From contig JACCSF010000083.1 in the NCBI GenBank assembly GCA_013813135.1, positions 1 to 31,906 on the forward strand: a DNA stretch of 31,906 nucleotides. The letters run 5' to 3'. Source of the stretch: Thermoleophilaceae bacterium (lineage in GTDB: Bacteria; Actinomycetota; Thermoleophilia; Solirubrobacterales; Thermoleophilaceae). Below, piece by piece: positions 15,286-23,233 of this stretch. The position numbers were made by a program, and so were the translations under genes. Position 1 is the stretch's first letter. Each line of letters begins with the position of its first letter. Below the pieces are notes generated by a model that saw nothing but the letters and a program-made list of their open reading frames with translations, had not been told where the DNA came from and did not search any database.

Positions 15286-15456
15286 CTACTCCTCGCCCGA
15301 CGTCGCCTTTGCGATCGCCAGCCCGCCGATCAGCACCAGCAGCACCGTCGCCGCTGCTCCCAGCTTGACCTTGTTGCGCGCCATCTTGCGCTTTGCCACC
15401 CGCGTCGCCACCTGCCACACGGCCCAGCCCAGCACGGTGTAACCCCTGGAGCTCAT
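15286..15456 (-). CDS. 56-aa single-pass membrane protein coupled to argG
   Basis: The 56-aa frame reads MSSRGYTVLGWAVWQVATRV, a basic stretch AKRKMARNKV, a hydrophobic segment KLGAAATVLLVLIGGLAIA (about residues 31-49) and the tail KATSGEE. The Lys/Arg cluster just before the segment predicts a cytoplasmic N-terminus. Coding is well supported: ATG 15456 overlaps the argG stop (ATGA), and GGAGG lies 4 nt upstream inside the argG end. Third positions are GC-rich, and the frame closes with TAG just before the convergent kinase. I do not recognise the family. Position suggests co-expression with arginine biosynthesis; a membrane anchor, small-subunit or regulatory role is only a guess. Confidence 0.75.
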   Translation of the reverse strand: MSSRGYTVLGWAVWQVATRVAKRKMARNKVKLGAAATVLLVLIGGLAIAKATSGEE

Positions 15457-16730
15457 TCGTCCTCCGTTTCCCGGTTACGGATGTTGTACGCCATTCGCGA
15501 CTGCAGCGACCAGATCTCGATGAACCCAGGGCTCGCCTGCTGTGAGAACAGCCCGCCCGACTCGCCGAACCCTGCCAGCGCCGGGTCGTAGAGCGCGTTC
15601 GGCGAGCGCCGCGCCACCGGGCGCACGCTGCCCTTGAACAGCCGCACCGTCACCTCGCCCGTGACCTGCTCGTTCACGGCGTCCATGAAGGCGTTCAGGT
15701 CGCCCAGCAGCGGCTCGTACCAGAGCCCCGCGTACACGAGATACGCCCAGTGCTCGTCCAGACGCGGCTTGAAGGTGTTCTGGTGGATCGTCCCGACCAG
15801 TTTCTCGAGCTCCTTGTGCGCGCTCAGGATGATCGCCGCCGCCGGCACCTCGTATATGTCGCGCACCTTCAGCCCGACGATGCGGTCCTCGATGTGGTCG
15901 ACGATCCCCGCGCCGTGGCGCGCGCCGATCGCCCCGGCGCGCTCGAGCAGCTCGACCAGCGCCAGCGACTCGCCGTTCAGCGACACCGGTACGCCCCGCT
16001 CGAACCCGACCTTCACGTCCTCCGGCTCGTCCGGCGCCTCCTCGGGGCGCGTGACCAGCTGGAACACGTCGTCGCGCGGCGGCTCCGCGATGTCCTCGAT
16101 AGGCCCGCCCTCGGAGGAGCGGCCCCAAAGGTTGTCGTCGATCGAGTAGGGCGGCGTCTCCGTGCCGCCCTTCACCGGGATCCCGTGCTCGCGCGCGTAG
16201 GCGATCTCCTCCTCACGCCCCATCTGCCACCCGCGCACGGGGGCGATGATCTTCATCGCCGGATCGAGTGCGATCACCGTGGACTCGATGCGCACCTGGT
16301 CGTTGCCCTTGCCGGTGCAGCCGTGGGCGATCGTGTCGCACTCGGTCCTGCGCGCGTACTCGACCGCGAGCTTGGCGATCAGCGGACGCCCGAGAGCGGT
16401 AAAGAGGGGGTAGCCGCCGCCATACAGAGCGTTGGCCTTGATCGCCGGCAGCACGTAGTCGCGCGCGAACTCCTCGCGGGCGTCGACCACGTGGCAGTCG
16501 AGCGCCCCGAGCTGGAGCGCCTTGCCGCGGATCACCTCGTAGTCCTCGTCGGGCTGGCCGAGATTGACCGTCAGCGCCACCACCTCGGCCTCGTACTCGT
16601 CCTGGATCCACTTGAGCATCACGCTCGTGTCGAGCCCGCCCGAATAGAGCAGCAGCACGCGGCCGACCTCGCCGGGCTCGGCCTCGTACGAGGCGGTCTT
16701 GCTCAGGGTGCGGCGCTGTGTATCGGCCAT
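15453..16730 (-). CDS. argG: Argininosuccinate synthase
   Basis: ArgG joins citrulline and aspartate with ATP in the penultimate step of arginine synthesis. The 425-aa product has the N-type ATP pyrophosphatase loop LLYSGGLDTSV near residues 27-37. AHGCTGKGNDQVR lies near 133-145, and DNLWGRSSEGGPIED and the C-terminal oligomerisation helix with NALYDPALAGFGESGGLF follow. It has a 20-residue N-terminal extension before the P-loop. ATG 16730 follows the upstream amidotransferase-like gene by 27 bp. TAGCGT lies 11 nt upstream, so a private promoter with a very short leader is possible. argH, expected next in many actinobacteria, is replaced by the small membrane protein gene. Confidence 0.96.
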   Translation of the reverse strand: MADTQRRTLSKTASYEAEPGEVGRVLLLYSGGLDTSVMLKWIQDEYEAEVVALTVNLGQPDEDYEVIRGKALQLGALDCHVVDAREEFARDYVLPAIKANALYGGGYPLFTALGRPLIAKLAVEYARRTECDTIAHGCTGKGNDQVRIESTVIALDPAMKIIAPVRGWQMGREEEIAYAREHGIPVKGGTETPPYSIDDNLWGRSSEGGPIEDIAEPPRDDVFQLVTRPEEAPDEPEDVKVGFERGVPVSLNGESLALVELLERAGAIGARHGAGIVDHIEDRIVGLKVRDIYEVPAAAIILSAHKELEKLVGTIHQNTFKPRLDEHWAYLVYAGLWYEPLLGDLNAFMDAVNEQVTGEVTVRLFKGSVRPVARRSPNALYDPALAGFGESGGLFSQQASPGFIEIWSLQSRMAYNIRNRETEDE

Positions 16731-16757
16731 CGCGGGCCGGGACGCTAGCGAAGCGGA

Positions 16758-17525
16758 TCAGGCGACCATGCGCGGCGCCACCTCGTGCCCGCGCGCGGCC
16801 CGCACGAGCCCGCGGAACAGCGAGAGGTGCTCGGGCCGGTCCACCAGGCATTCGGCGTGCCACTGCACGCCGAACGTGAAGCGGCGGCCCGGCGCCTCGA
16901 CCGCCTCGACGATGCCGTCGGGGGATCTCCCCGCGACGGCCAGCCCGCGGCCGAGCGCGTGCAGCGCCTGGTGATGGAAGGAGTTGACCTCCACGTAGCG
17001 CCTGCCGATCACCTTGGTCAGGCGGCTGGCGCGGGCCAGCGTAACGCGGTGCGAGGGCTCGCCGCTTATGCACTCCTGGCGGTGGTTGAGGCCGCCGTCG
17101 AGGTCGGGCAGGTGCTGGTGGAGCGAGCCGCCGAGCGCGACGTTGAGGACCTGCATGCCGCGGCAGATGCCGAGCACCGGCAGTCCGCGCGTCACGGCGG
17201 CGCGCGCCAGCTCCAGCTCGAAGCGGTCCAGCTCGGGCTCGGTCGGGCCCAGCTCCGGGTGCGGCAGGACGCCGTAGGCGGACGGATGCAGGTCGGGTCC
17301 GCCGGAGAGGCAGACGGCGTCGAGGCGCCCTAACAGCGAGTCGATCGCCTCGGTGCCCACCGGCGCGAGGATCACGGGGATCGCCCCTGCCGCGCGCAAC
17401 GCCTCGAGGTAGCGCTCGCCGAGGGCGAGCTCCGTGCGCGGCGGCTCGCCCTGCGCGACCAGCTCGCGGTCACCCGCGGAGCGGACCTCGGACGTCGACA
17501 CGCCCACGAGTGGCGGCTGGCTCAC
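16758..17525 (-). CDS. Class-I glutamine amidotransferase-like hydrolase (peptidase C26, PuuD-like)
   Basis: The 255-aa protein has the triad of class-I amidotransferase-type hydrolases. The nucleophile elbow is GICRGMQVLN with Cys121, and the histidine and glutamate are in VQWHAEC (His223, Glu225; usually HPE). Other family marks are SGGPDLHPSAYG near 74-84 and NSFHHQALHALG near 181-192. It belongs with gamma-glutamyl-GABA hydrolases, which cut gamma-glutamyl amide bonds. GTG 17525 overlaps the stop of the ATP-grasp gene (GTGA), so the two are coupled. The pairing of a peptide-bond-forming ATP-grasp with a gamma-glutamyl hydrolase suggests making and trimming a glutamyl conjugate. That is inference; the substrate is not known. 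Confidence 0.85.
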   Translation of the reverse strand: MSQPPLVGVSTSEVRSAGDRELVAQGEPPRTELALGERYLEALRAAGAIPVILAPVGTEAIDSLLGRLDAVCLSGGPDLHPSAYGVLPHPELGPTEPELDRFELELARAAVTRGLPVLGICRGMQVLNVALGGSLHQHLPDLDGGLNHRQECISGEPSHRVTLARASRLTKVIGRRYVEVNSFHHQALHALGRGLAVAGRSPDGIVEAVEAPGRRFTFGVQWHAECLVDRPEHLSLFRGLVRAARGHEVAPRMVA

Positions 17526-18948
17526 CACAGCACCCACGTGTCCTTCCCGCCACCGCGCTGAGAGCTGTTGACCACGAGCGCGCCGCGCTCGAGCGCGACC
17601 CGCGTCAGGCCACCGGGCGCCACCGCCGCGGCATCCGGCGTGAGGAACACGAACGGACGCAGATCGACATGGCGCGGCTCCAGCCGGCCGTCGATGACGG
17701 TTGGGTGACGTGAAAGCATGATCGTGTCTTGAGCGACGTAATCGTGGGGATCCCTGCGGATAGCCTGCGCCACTTTTCGTAAATCCGCCACATCTGCATG
17801 CGGGCCCACCACGACGCCGTGGCCTCCGTGGCCGGTTCTCGGCTTCACGACAAGCTCGTCGAGGCGGTCCAGCACCTCGGTCAGGGAGCTGTCGAGGTCG
17901 TAGGTGTGCACGGAGGGCAGCAGCGGCGCCTCGTGCAGGTAGAAGCCGATCATCTCCTCGACGTAGGCGTGTACGAGCTTGTCGTCGGCCACGCCGGTGC
18001 CGAACCCGTTCACGCAGGTGAGCGTTCCGGCGCGCAGCGGCTCGTACAGCGCGGCGCCGACGCTGGTCAGCCGCCCGTGCTCGTCGGTCATGCGGTCCTC
18101 GTCGGTGCGGCGGTAGACCACGTCGACCGGGCGCCGGCGGCCGTCGATCAGCGCGTGCAGCCGCCCGCGCGAGGCGTCGAGGTCGCCGAGCGTGACCAGC
18201 GGGATGCCCAGCTCGGTGGCGATGCGCCGGTGCTCGTACCACGCCGTATTCGCCGGCCCGTCGCTCAGCAGCACGAGCGCGCCCTCCGGGGCGACCGCCG
18301 CGAGCGTCCGCTCCAGCAGCGCAAAGGCGCCGTCGAGCGGGCGGCGTGCGTCCACGAGCTCCGGCAGAGCCGCAGCGACGCTGGCGCGCCGCCGTCATGT
18401 AGGCGATCCCCGAGGGCGTGCGCACGTTGTCCTCCAGCACGCGCAGAATCCCGTCCGCGCCCCTGACCACATCTAGCCCCGCCACTCCGATGCGCACCGG
18501 CGGCGCCGGCAGCTCGGCCAGGCGCGGCTCGAGGTGGTCGCAGGTCTCGATCACGCCCGCCGGCACAACCCCTGCTTTCACGATCTCCCGCTCGCCGTAG
18601 ACATCGGCCACGAAGGCGTCCAGGGCTCGAACGCGCTGGATCAGCCCGGCCTCGAGCGCCTCCCACTCCTCCGCGCCGAACACCCGCGGCACGGAATCGA
18701 CGTGAAAGGGCCGCGGGTCCTGCTCGCCGCCGAAGGCGACGCCGGTCCCAACGGCCGCAGCGCCCGCCCGCTTCGCCAGCTCCTGCGCGCCGATCTCCGA
18801 CATGCGCCGGAACAGCTCGGCGTACTGCGGGCGCGGAGCGCCGCCCGGCAGCAGGGCCTCGTCGTAGAAGCCCGGTTCGGGGTCGTAGGAGAACGGCGCT
18901 CACGGAGCCGTCAGAGAGCGCGACAGGCGGCGCCGATACCTCGCCCAT
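17522..18948 (-). pseudogene. Circularly permuted ATP-grasp type 2 protein, two frameshifts
   Basis: Three frames together give one CP-ATP-grasp (DUF404/DUF407-like) protein of about 474 residues. The N-terminal signature FSYDPEPGFYDEALL lies near 18890-18848. It continues in the MSEIG frame through VRIGVAGLDVVRGADGILRV, EDNVRTPSGIAYMTAAR and then breaks. It resumes in another frame at SVAAALPELVDARRPLDG. That frame carries the ATP-grasp core VVKPRTGHGGHGVVVGP and the end SSQRGGGKDTWVL. One extra base lies near 18893-18903 (an apparent start GTG or ATG 18948 is out of frame with the signature). A second lies at about 18383. Such proteins are ATP-dependent carboxylate-amine ligases, often called glutathionylspermidine-synthase-like. 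As read it is broken. It couples to the amidohydrolase gene downstream. Confidence 0.8.
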
Positions 18949-19033
18949 CGTGGCAGCCTCGCCGCGCTCGCACCGCCTTGCTTTGGACCGCTGGCCAAAG
19001 ATCGCACGCCGGAAATCGACAGGCGGTCGAGCA
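18949..19033. other. 85-bp gap with a 6-bp stem
   Basis: The gap lies between argD and the ATP-grasp gene. CTTTGG (18981-18986) pairs with CCAAAG (18995-19000) over an 8-nt loop. No T-tract follows on either strand, so a terminator is not supported. GAGG about 9 nt before ATG 18948 could serve the ATP-grasp start. Nothing else was seen. Confidence 0.4.
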
Positions 19034-20182
19034 CTAGGCCGCGGGCAGGGCGCCGATGCGGCCCACGGCCTCGTCGATATCGGCCTCGCTCACGTTCAGC
19101 GGCGGTAGCAGCCGCACCGTGTCCGGGCCGGTGGCGTTCAGCACGAGTCGCTGCTCGGCCAGGGCGCGCGCGACCAGGCCGGGGCCGTCGGCCGCGTGAA
19201 AGGCCAGCATCAGGCCGATGCCGCGCACGTCCAGCCCGATCTGCTCCAGCCCCAGGCGCAGGCGCTTGCCCTTGGCCCGCACGCCGGCGCTGAAGCCCGC
19301 GTCCTCCACGACGTCCAGCACGGCATTGGCCGCGGCCGCCACCACCGGCCCGCCCGCGAACGTCGAGCCGTGGTCGCCGGGCGCGAGCACGTCGGACACG
19401 TCGGGGCTCGCGACGCAGGCGCCGATCGGAAGGCCGCCGCCGAGTCCCTTCGCGAGCGTCATCACGTCGGGCCGCACGCCTGCGTGGTCGAAGCCCCAGA
19501 GCGCCCCGGTGCGGCCGAGTCCGCACTGGATCTCGTCGCAGATCAGCAGCGCCCCGTGCTCGTCGCACGCCGCGCGCGCGGCCTCGAGCAGTCCGCTCTC
19601 GAGCGGGTGGATGCCGCCCTCGCCCTGCACGGCCTCGACGATCACGGCGGCCGTACGCCCGTCGACCGCGCGCACGAGCGCCTCGGGGGCGGCCGGCACG
19701 GCGCGGAAGCCCGGGACGAGCGGCGCGAACGGCGCCTGCTTGGCCTCCTGCGGCGTGGCCGAGAGCGCTCCGTAGGTGCGCCCGTGGAAGCCGCGCTCGA
19801 GCACCACGAACTCGCCGCCGGCGCGCCGCTTGCGGGCCAGCTTGAGGGCGCACTCGATCGCCTCGGCGCCGGAGTTGGTGAAGAACACCCCGCCGCCCAG
19901 GGAGAGCTCGGACAGCCGCGCCGCCAGGAGCATCGGCGGCTCGGTGTAGAAGAGGTTGCCCACGTGGATCAGGCGGCCGACCTGTTCGCGCACCGCCTCT
20001 ACCACCGCCGGGTGGCAGTGCCCGAGCAGCGACACCGAGATCCCGCAGAGGAAGTCGAGGTACTCGTTGCCCTCGTCGTCCCACAGCCGGGTGCCCTCGC
20101 CGCGCACGAACTCGACCGGATTGCGGGCGTACGTGCCCATGACCGCCTCGCGCTCGAGCTCTTGAAGCGACGCTAGGGCCAC
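19034..20182 (-). CDS. argD: Acetylornithine aminotransferase
   Basis: ArgD is a PLP enzyme that converts N-acetylglutamate semialdehyde to N-acetylornithine with glutamate as donor. The 382-aa class-III aminotransferase shows FLCGISVSLLGHCHPAVVEA, FFTNSGAEAIECALKLARK, the GFHGRTYGALSATP motif, LICDEIQCGLGRTG and the PLP lysine in TLAKGLGGGLPIGA. It ends with VRLLPPLNVSEADID. GTG 20182 is chosen because it gives the usual short N-terminus (ALASLQELEREAVMGTYARN). It overlaps the argB stop by 10 bp; ATG near 20140 is the alternative. Confidence 0.95.
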   Translation of the reverse strand: MALASLQELEREAVMGTYARNPVEFVRGEGTRLWDDEGNEYLDFLCGISVSLLGHCHPAVVEAVREQVGRLIHVGNLFYTEPPMLLAARLSELSLGGGVFFTNSGAEAIECALKLARKRRAGGEFVVLERGFHGRTYGALSATPQEAKQAPFAPLVPGFRAVPAAPEALVRAVDGRTAAVIVEAVQGEGGIHPLESGLLEAARAACDEHGALLICDEIQCGLGRTGALWGFDHAGVRPDVMTLAKGLGGGLPIGACVASPDVSDVLAPGDHGSTFAGGPVVAAAANAVLDVVEDAGFSAGVRAKGKRLRLGLEQIGLDVRGIGLMLAFHAADGPGLVARALAEQRLVLNATGPDTVRLLPPLNVSEADIDEAVGRIGALPAA

Positions 20183-21015
20183 AGCTTGGTGCCGATCCCC
20201 TCGTTCGTGAACAGCTCCAGCAGCAGCGAGTGCGGCCGGCGGCCATCCACGATGTGCGCGTTGCCCACGCCCGCTTCGAGCGCCCGTACGCACGCCTCGA
20301 GCTTCGGCCGCATGCCGCCGCTGACATGCGGGAGGCGCTCGCGCACCTCGGCCGCCGTGGCCTCGGAGATGCGGCTGTCCGGGTCCTCGGGGTCGGCGCG
20401 CCAGCCCTCGACGTCGGTGAGGAAGATCACCTTGAACGCGCCCAGCGCCTCCGCCACGGCCGCCGCGGCGGCATCGGCGTTGACGTTGTAGGAGTTGCCC
20501 TCGCGGTCGGCGCCGACCGAGGCCACCACCGGGATGTAGTCCTCGGCGATGTGCAGCAGCACGCCGACGTCCACCTGCTCGATCTGCCCTACGAAGCCGA
20601 TGTCGGTCTCGCCCGTCGCGAACTGCTTGCGCACGGTGAACAGCAGGCCGTCGTCCCCGCACAACCCGACCGCCGGTTGCCCGTGCCGGTTGATGCGCAG
20701 CACGATGTCCTTGTTCTGCTTGCCGACGAGCACCATCTTGGCCACCTCGACCGTGGCCGCATCGGACACGCGCAGGCCATCGACGAACTTCACCTCCATG
20801 CCGAGCCGCTCCATGTAGCGGGTGATGTCCGGCCCGCCGCCGTGCACCACCACCGGGTTCAGCCCGACGTACTTGAGCAGGACCACGTCGCGCGCGAACT
20901 CCTCCTTGAGCTCGGGATCGGTCATCGCGGCGCCGCCGTACTTGATCACCACGGTCTTCCCGTGGAAGTCGCGGATGTAGGGCAGCGCCTCGAGGAGGGT
21001 GGCTACGTCTCTCAC
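20173..21015 (-). CDS. argB: Acetylglutamate kinase
   Basis: ArgB phosphorylates N-acetylglutamate, the second step of the pathway and usually the arginine-inhibited one. The 280-aa amino-acid-kinase-fold protein carries TVVIKYGGAAM (residues 21-31), PVVVHGGGPDITRYMERLGM (54-73), VDGLRVSD, SYNVNADAAAAAVA near 174-187 and GGMRPKLEACVRALEAGV near 235-252. The N-terminal helix before the kinase core (RDVATLLEALPYIRDF) is of the type seen in arginine-sensitive hexameric enzymes, so feedback inhibition is plausible but unproven. GTG 21015 overlaps the argJ stop (GTGA). Confidence 0.96.
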   Translation of the reverse strand: MRDVATLLEALPYIRDFHGKTVVIKYGGAAMTDPELKEEFARDVVLLKYVGLNPVVVHGGGPDITRYMERLGMEVKFVDGLRVSDAATVEVAKMVLVGKQNKDIVLRINRHGQPAVGLCGDDGLLFTVRKQFATGETDIGFVGQIEQVDVGVLLHIAEDYIPVVASVGADREGNSYNVNADAAAAAVAEALGAFKVIFLTDVEGWRADPEDPDSRISEATAAEVRERLPHVSGGMRPKLEACVRALEAGVGNAHIVDGRRPHSLLLELFTNEGIGTKLWP

Positions 21016-22259
21016 GACGTGTACTCCGCGTTGAAGCGGGCGTATTCGGGGCTGAGGTCGCTGAAGAAGACCTCGGTCTCGCCGCCCTCGCCCGGGATCG
21101 TGAGCATGTACTCGACCTCGTCGCCGGCGACCAGCTCCTCCAGCTCGCGCAGGTCGGCGGCGGTGAGCCCGACCGCGTCGCCGGCCGAGACCAGCTGGCG
21201 GCCCTCGATCTCCAGATCGGCGACGAACGGGTCGCCCGGCGGCCAGGCCTGGCCGGCCGCCTGCAGGATGCGGCCGAAGTTGGGGTCGCCGCCGTGCAGG
21301 GCGGTCTTCACGAGCGGCGAGTTGGCGATCGAGCGCGCCACCTGCTCGACCGCGTCGGGGCGGCCTTCTACGACGATCCGCCCGATGCGCCGGCAGCCCT
21401 CGCCGTCAGCGACGATCTCGAGCGCCAGCTGGCGCAGCACGGTGTCGAGCGCCTGGCCGAGCAGCAGCTCGTCGGAGCTCTCCGGCTCCACGCGCACGCC
21501 CGAGGCGCCGCCCGCAAGCGCGAACACGGTGTCGCTGGTGGAGAGCTGGCCGTCCACCGAGATGCGGTCGAAGGAGCGCTTGACGCACACGCCGGTGAGC
21601 AACTCGATGGTCTCGGCCTCCAGCTCGGCGTCGGTCTGCACGAAGCAGAACATCGTGGCGAAGCTGGGCTGGATCATGCCGGCTCCCTTGGCCTGGGCCG
21701 CGAGGCGCACGCTCCCGCCGCCGAGCTCCACCCCGAGGCAGGCCCGCTTGGGCCCCCTGTCGCTCGTGAGAATCGCGGCGGAGAAGTCGGCGGCGTCGTC
21801 GCCGAGGCCGGCGCAGGCGGCTCGCACGCCGTTGACCACGGGCTCGCGCGGGAGCTCGATCCCGATCACCCCCGTGGAGGCCACCCCGACCTGCGCGGGC
21901 TCGACGGCGAGCTCCTCTGCGGCCGCCGCCTGCATCGCCAGCGCCGTGCCGAGGCCGCGCTTGCCGTCCCCGACGTTCGAGCAGCCGGAGTTGGCGACCA
22001 CGGCGCGCAGGCTGCCGAGGTCGGCCTGCCTCGAGACGATCACCGGGGCGCCGACGCGGGCGTTGGTGGTGAAGCACGCGGCGGAGACGGTGTCCGACGT
22101 ATCCGAGACCAGCACGCCCACGTCCAACCCCTCCGGCTTGATGCCGGCGGCGACGCCACCGGCACGGAAGCCGGCCGGCAGCGCGTGCGAGTCGAGCTCG
22201 GTGACGTGCTCGGGCGCCTCGATCCAACGCGAGCGGAAGAAGCTGGTGGCCGCGCTCAC
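21012..22259 (-). CDS. argJ: Bifunctional ornithine acetyltransferase / N-acetylglutamate synthase
   Basis: ArgJ moves the acetyl group from N-acetylornithine to glutamate, closing the acetyl cycle. Some members also acetylate glutamate from acetyl-CoA. The 415-aa precursor has PAGFRAGGVAAGIKP, STGVIGIELP and the autocleavage block KGAGMIQPSFATMF. The bond between Ala201 and Thr202 is the expected self-processing site that creates the catalytic N-terminal threonine. The C-terminal chain has HGGDPNFGRILQAAG. Because argA and argE are not in the window, the cyclic route is indicated, although genes elsewhere cannot be excluded. GTG 22259 overlaps the argC stop. Confidence 0.96.
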   Translation of the reverse strand: MSAATSFFRSRWIEAPEHVTELDSHALPAGFRAGGVAAGIKPEGLDVGVLVSDTSDTVSAACFTTNARVGAPVIVSRQADLGSLRAVVANSGCSNVGDGKRGLGTALAMQAAAAEELAVEPAQVGVASTGVIGIELPREPVVNGVRAACAGLGDDAADFSAAILTSDRGPKRACLGVELGGGSVRLAAQAKGAGMIQPSFATMFCFVQTDAELEAETIELLTGVCVKRSFDRISVDGQLSTSDTVFALAGGASGVRVEPESSDELLLGQALDTVLRQLALEIVADGEGCRRIGRIVVEGRPDAVEQVARSIANSPLVKTALHGGDPNFGRILQAAGQAWPPGDPFVADLEIEGRQLVSAGDAVGLTAADLRELEELVAGDEVEYMLTIPGEGGETEVFFSDLSPEYARFNAEYTS

Positions 22260-23233
22260 CGCAAGCCCTCCGTCTCGGGCAGGCCGAGCATCAGGTTGAG
22301 GTCCTGCACGGCCTGCCCCGCGGCGCCCTTCCAGAGGTTGTCGATCGCGCAGAAGGCGAGCACCCGCTCGTTGACCACGGTCACCTGCACGGTTGCTCGG
22401 TTGGTGTCACGCACATCGCGCGTGCGGGGCGGGTCGGTCACGACGTCGACGAACGGCTCGCCGCGGTAGGCCTCGCGAAACAGCTCTTGGGCCTCGCCCG
22501 CCGTGAGCGGCTCGGTCGGCCGCGCGTAGCAGCTGGCGAGGATCCCCTGGTCGATCGGCAGCAGGTGCGCCACGAGGCTGAAATGCACGCCGGGCAGCTC
22601 CTGCTCGAGCTCGGCCGTGTGGCGGTGGCCCTCGACCTTGTAGGCGTTGACGTTGTCGACCGCTGACACGTAGTGGGTCTCGTCGCTTGCCTCGCGGCCG
22701 GCGCCGGACACGCCGGCCTTGATGTCGACCGCGGCCTCGTCGATGCGCCCGGCCAGCGGCAGCAGGGCGAGCAGCGCCGCGGTCGAGTTGCAGCCCGGGG
22801 CGGCGACCAGGTCGGCCTCCTCGATCTCCTCCCGGTGGACCTCGGGCAGCCCGTACACGGCTTCGTCCAGCAGCTCGGGCGCCTCGTGGGGCTGGTACCA
22901 GTGCTCGTAGCGGGCCTGGTCGAGCCGGAAGTCCGCGGACAGGTCCACCACCTTGAGACCGAGATCGCGCAGCGCCTTGACGGCCGGCGCGGCGGCCTTG
23001 TGCGGATAGGCGACGAGCGCCGCGTCGGCGCGGTCGGCGACCGCACCGGGATCGAACTGCTCCATCGTGACCGGCACGCGGTAGCGGCGGTAGACCTCGT
23101 CGTGGCGCTTGCCGGCGTCGCTGCGGGCGGTGAGCGCCGTGAGCTCGAGCGACGGATGCCGGTGCACGATGCGCGCGCAGAGAGCGCCGCCGAAGCCGCC
23201 GGCGCCCACCACGGCAACGCGGTGCTCAGCCAC
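22256..23233 (-). CDS. argC: N-acetyl-gamma-glutamyl-phosphate reductase
   Basis: ArgC reduces N-acetylglutamyl phosphate to the semialdehyde with NADPH. The 325-aa protein has a Rossmann start (AVVGAGGFGGALCARIV, residues 7-23), VVDLSADFRL near 95-104 and YGLPEVHREEI. The catalytic cysteine is C148 in AAPGCNSTAALLALLP; the usual Tyr-Pro after this Cys is Asn-Ser here, a mild variant. The later histidine region VEGHRHTAELEQ is present. GTG 23233 overlaps the end of pheT by 8 bp. This leaves no intergenic room for an ArgR operator immediately before the arginine genes. Confidence 0.95.
   Translation of the reverse strand: MAEHRVAVVGAGGFGGALCARIVHRHPSLELTALTARSDAGKRHDEVYRRYRVPVTMEQFDPGAVADRADAALVAYPHKAAAPAVKALRDLGLKVVDLSADFRLDQARYEHWYQPHEAPELLDEAVYGLPEVHREEIEEADLVAAPGCNSTAALLALLPLAGRIDEAAVDIKAGVSGAGREASDETHYVSAVDNVNAYKVEGHRHTAELEQELPGVHFSLVAHLLPIDQGILASCYARPTEPLTAGEAQELFREAYRGEPFVDVVTDPPRTRDVRDTNRATVQVTVVNERVLAFCAIDNLWKGAAGQAVQDLNLMLGLPETEGLR

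Noticed and set aside
18911..18939. Second sigma28-like site on the plus strand (TCAG-N17-GCCGATAC)
   Set aside because: No plus-strand gene lies downstream; it points antisense into the arginine operon and the spacing is off by one.
18981..19000. Terminator after argD
   Set aside because: Only a 6-bp stem with no T-tract on either strand.
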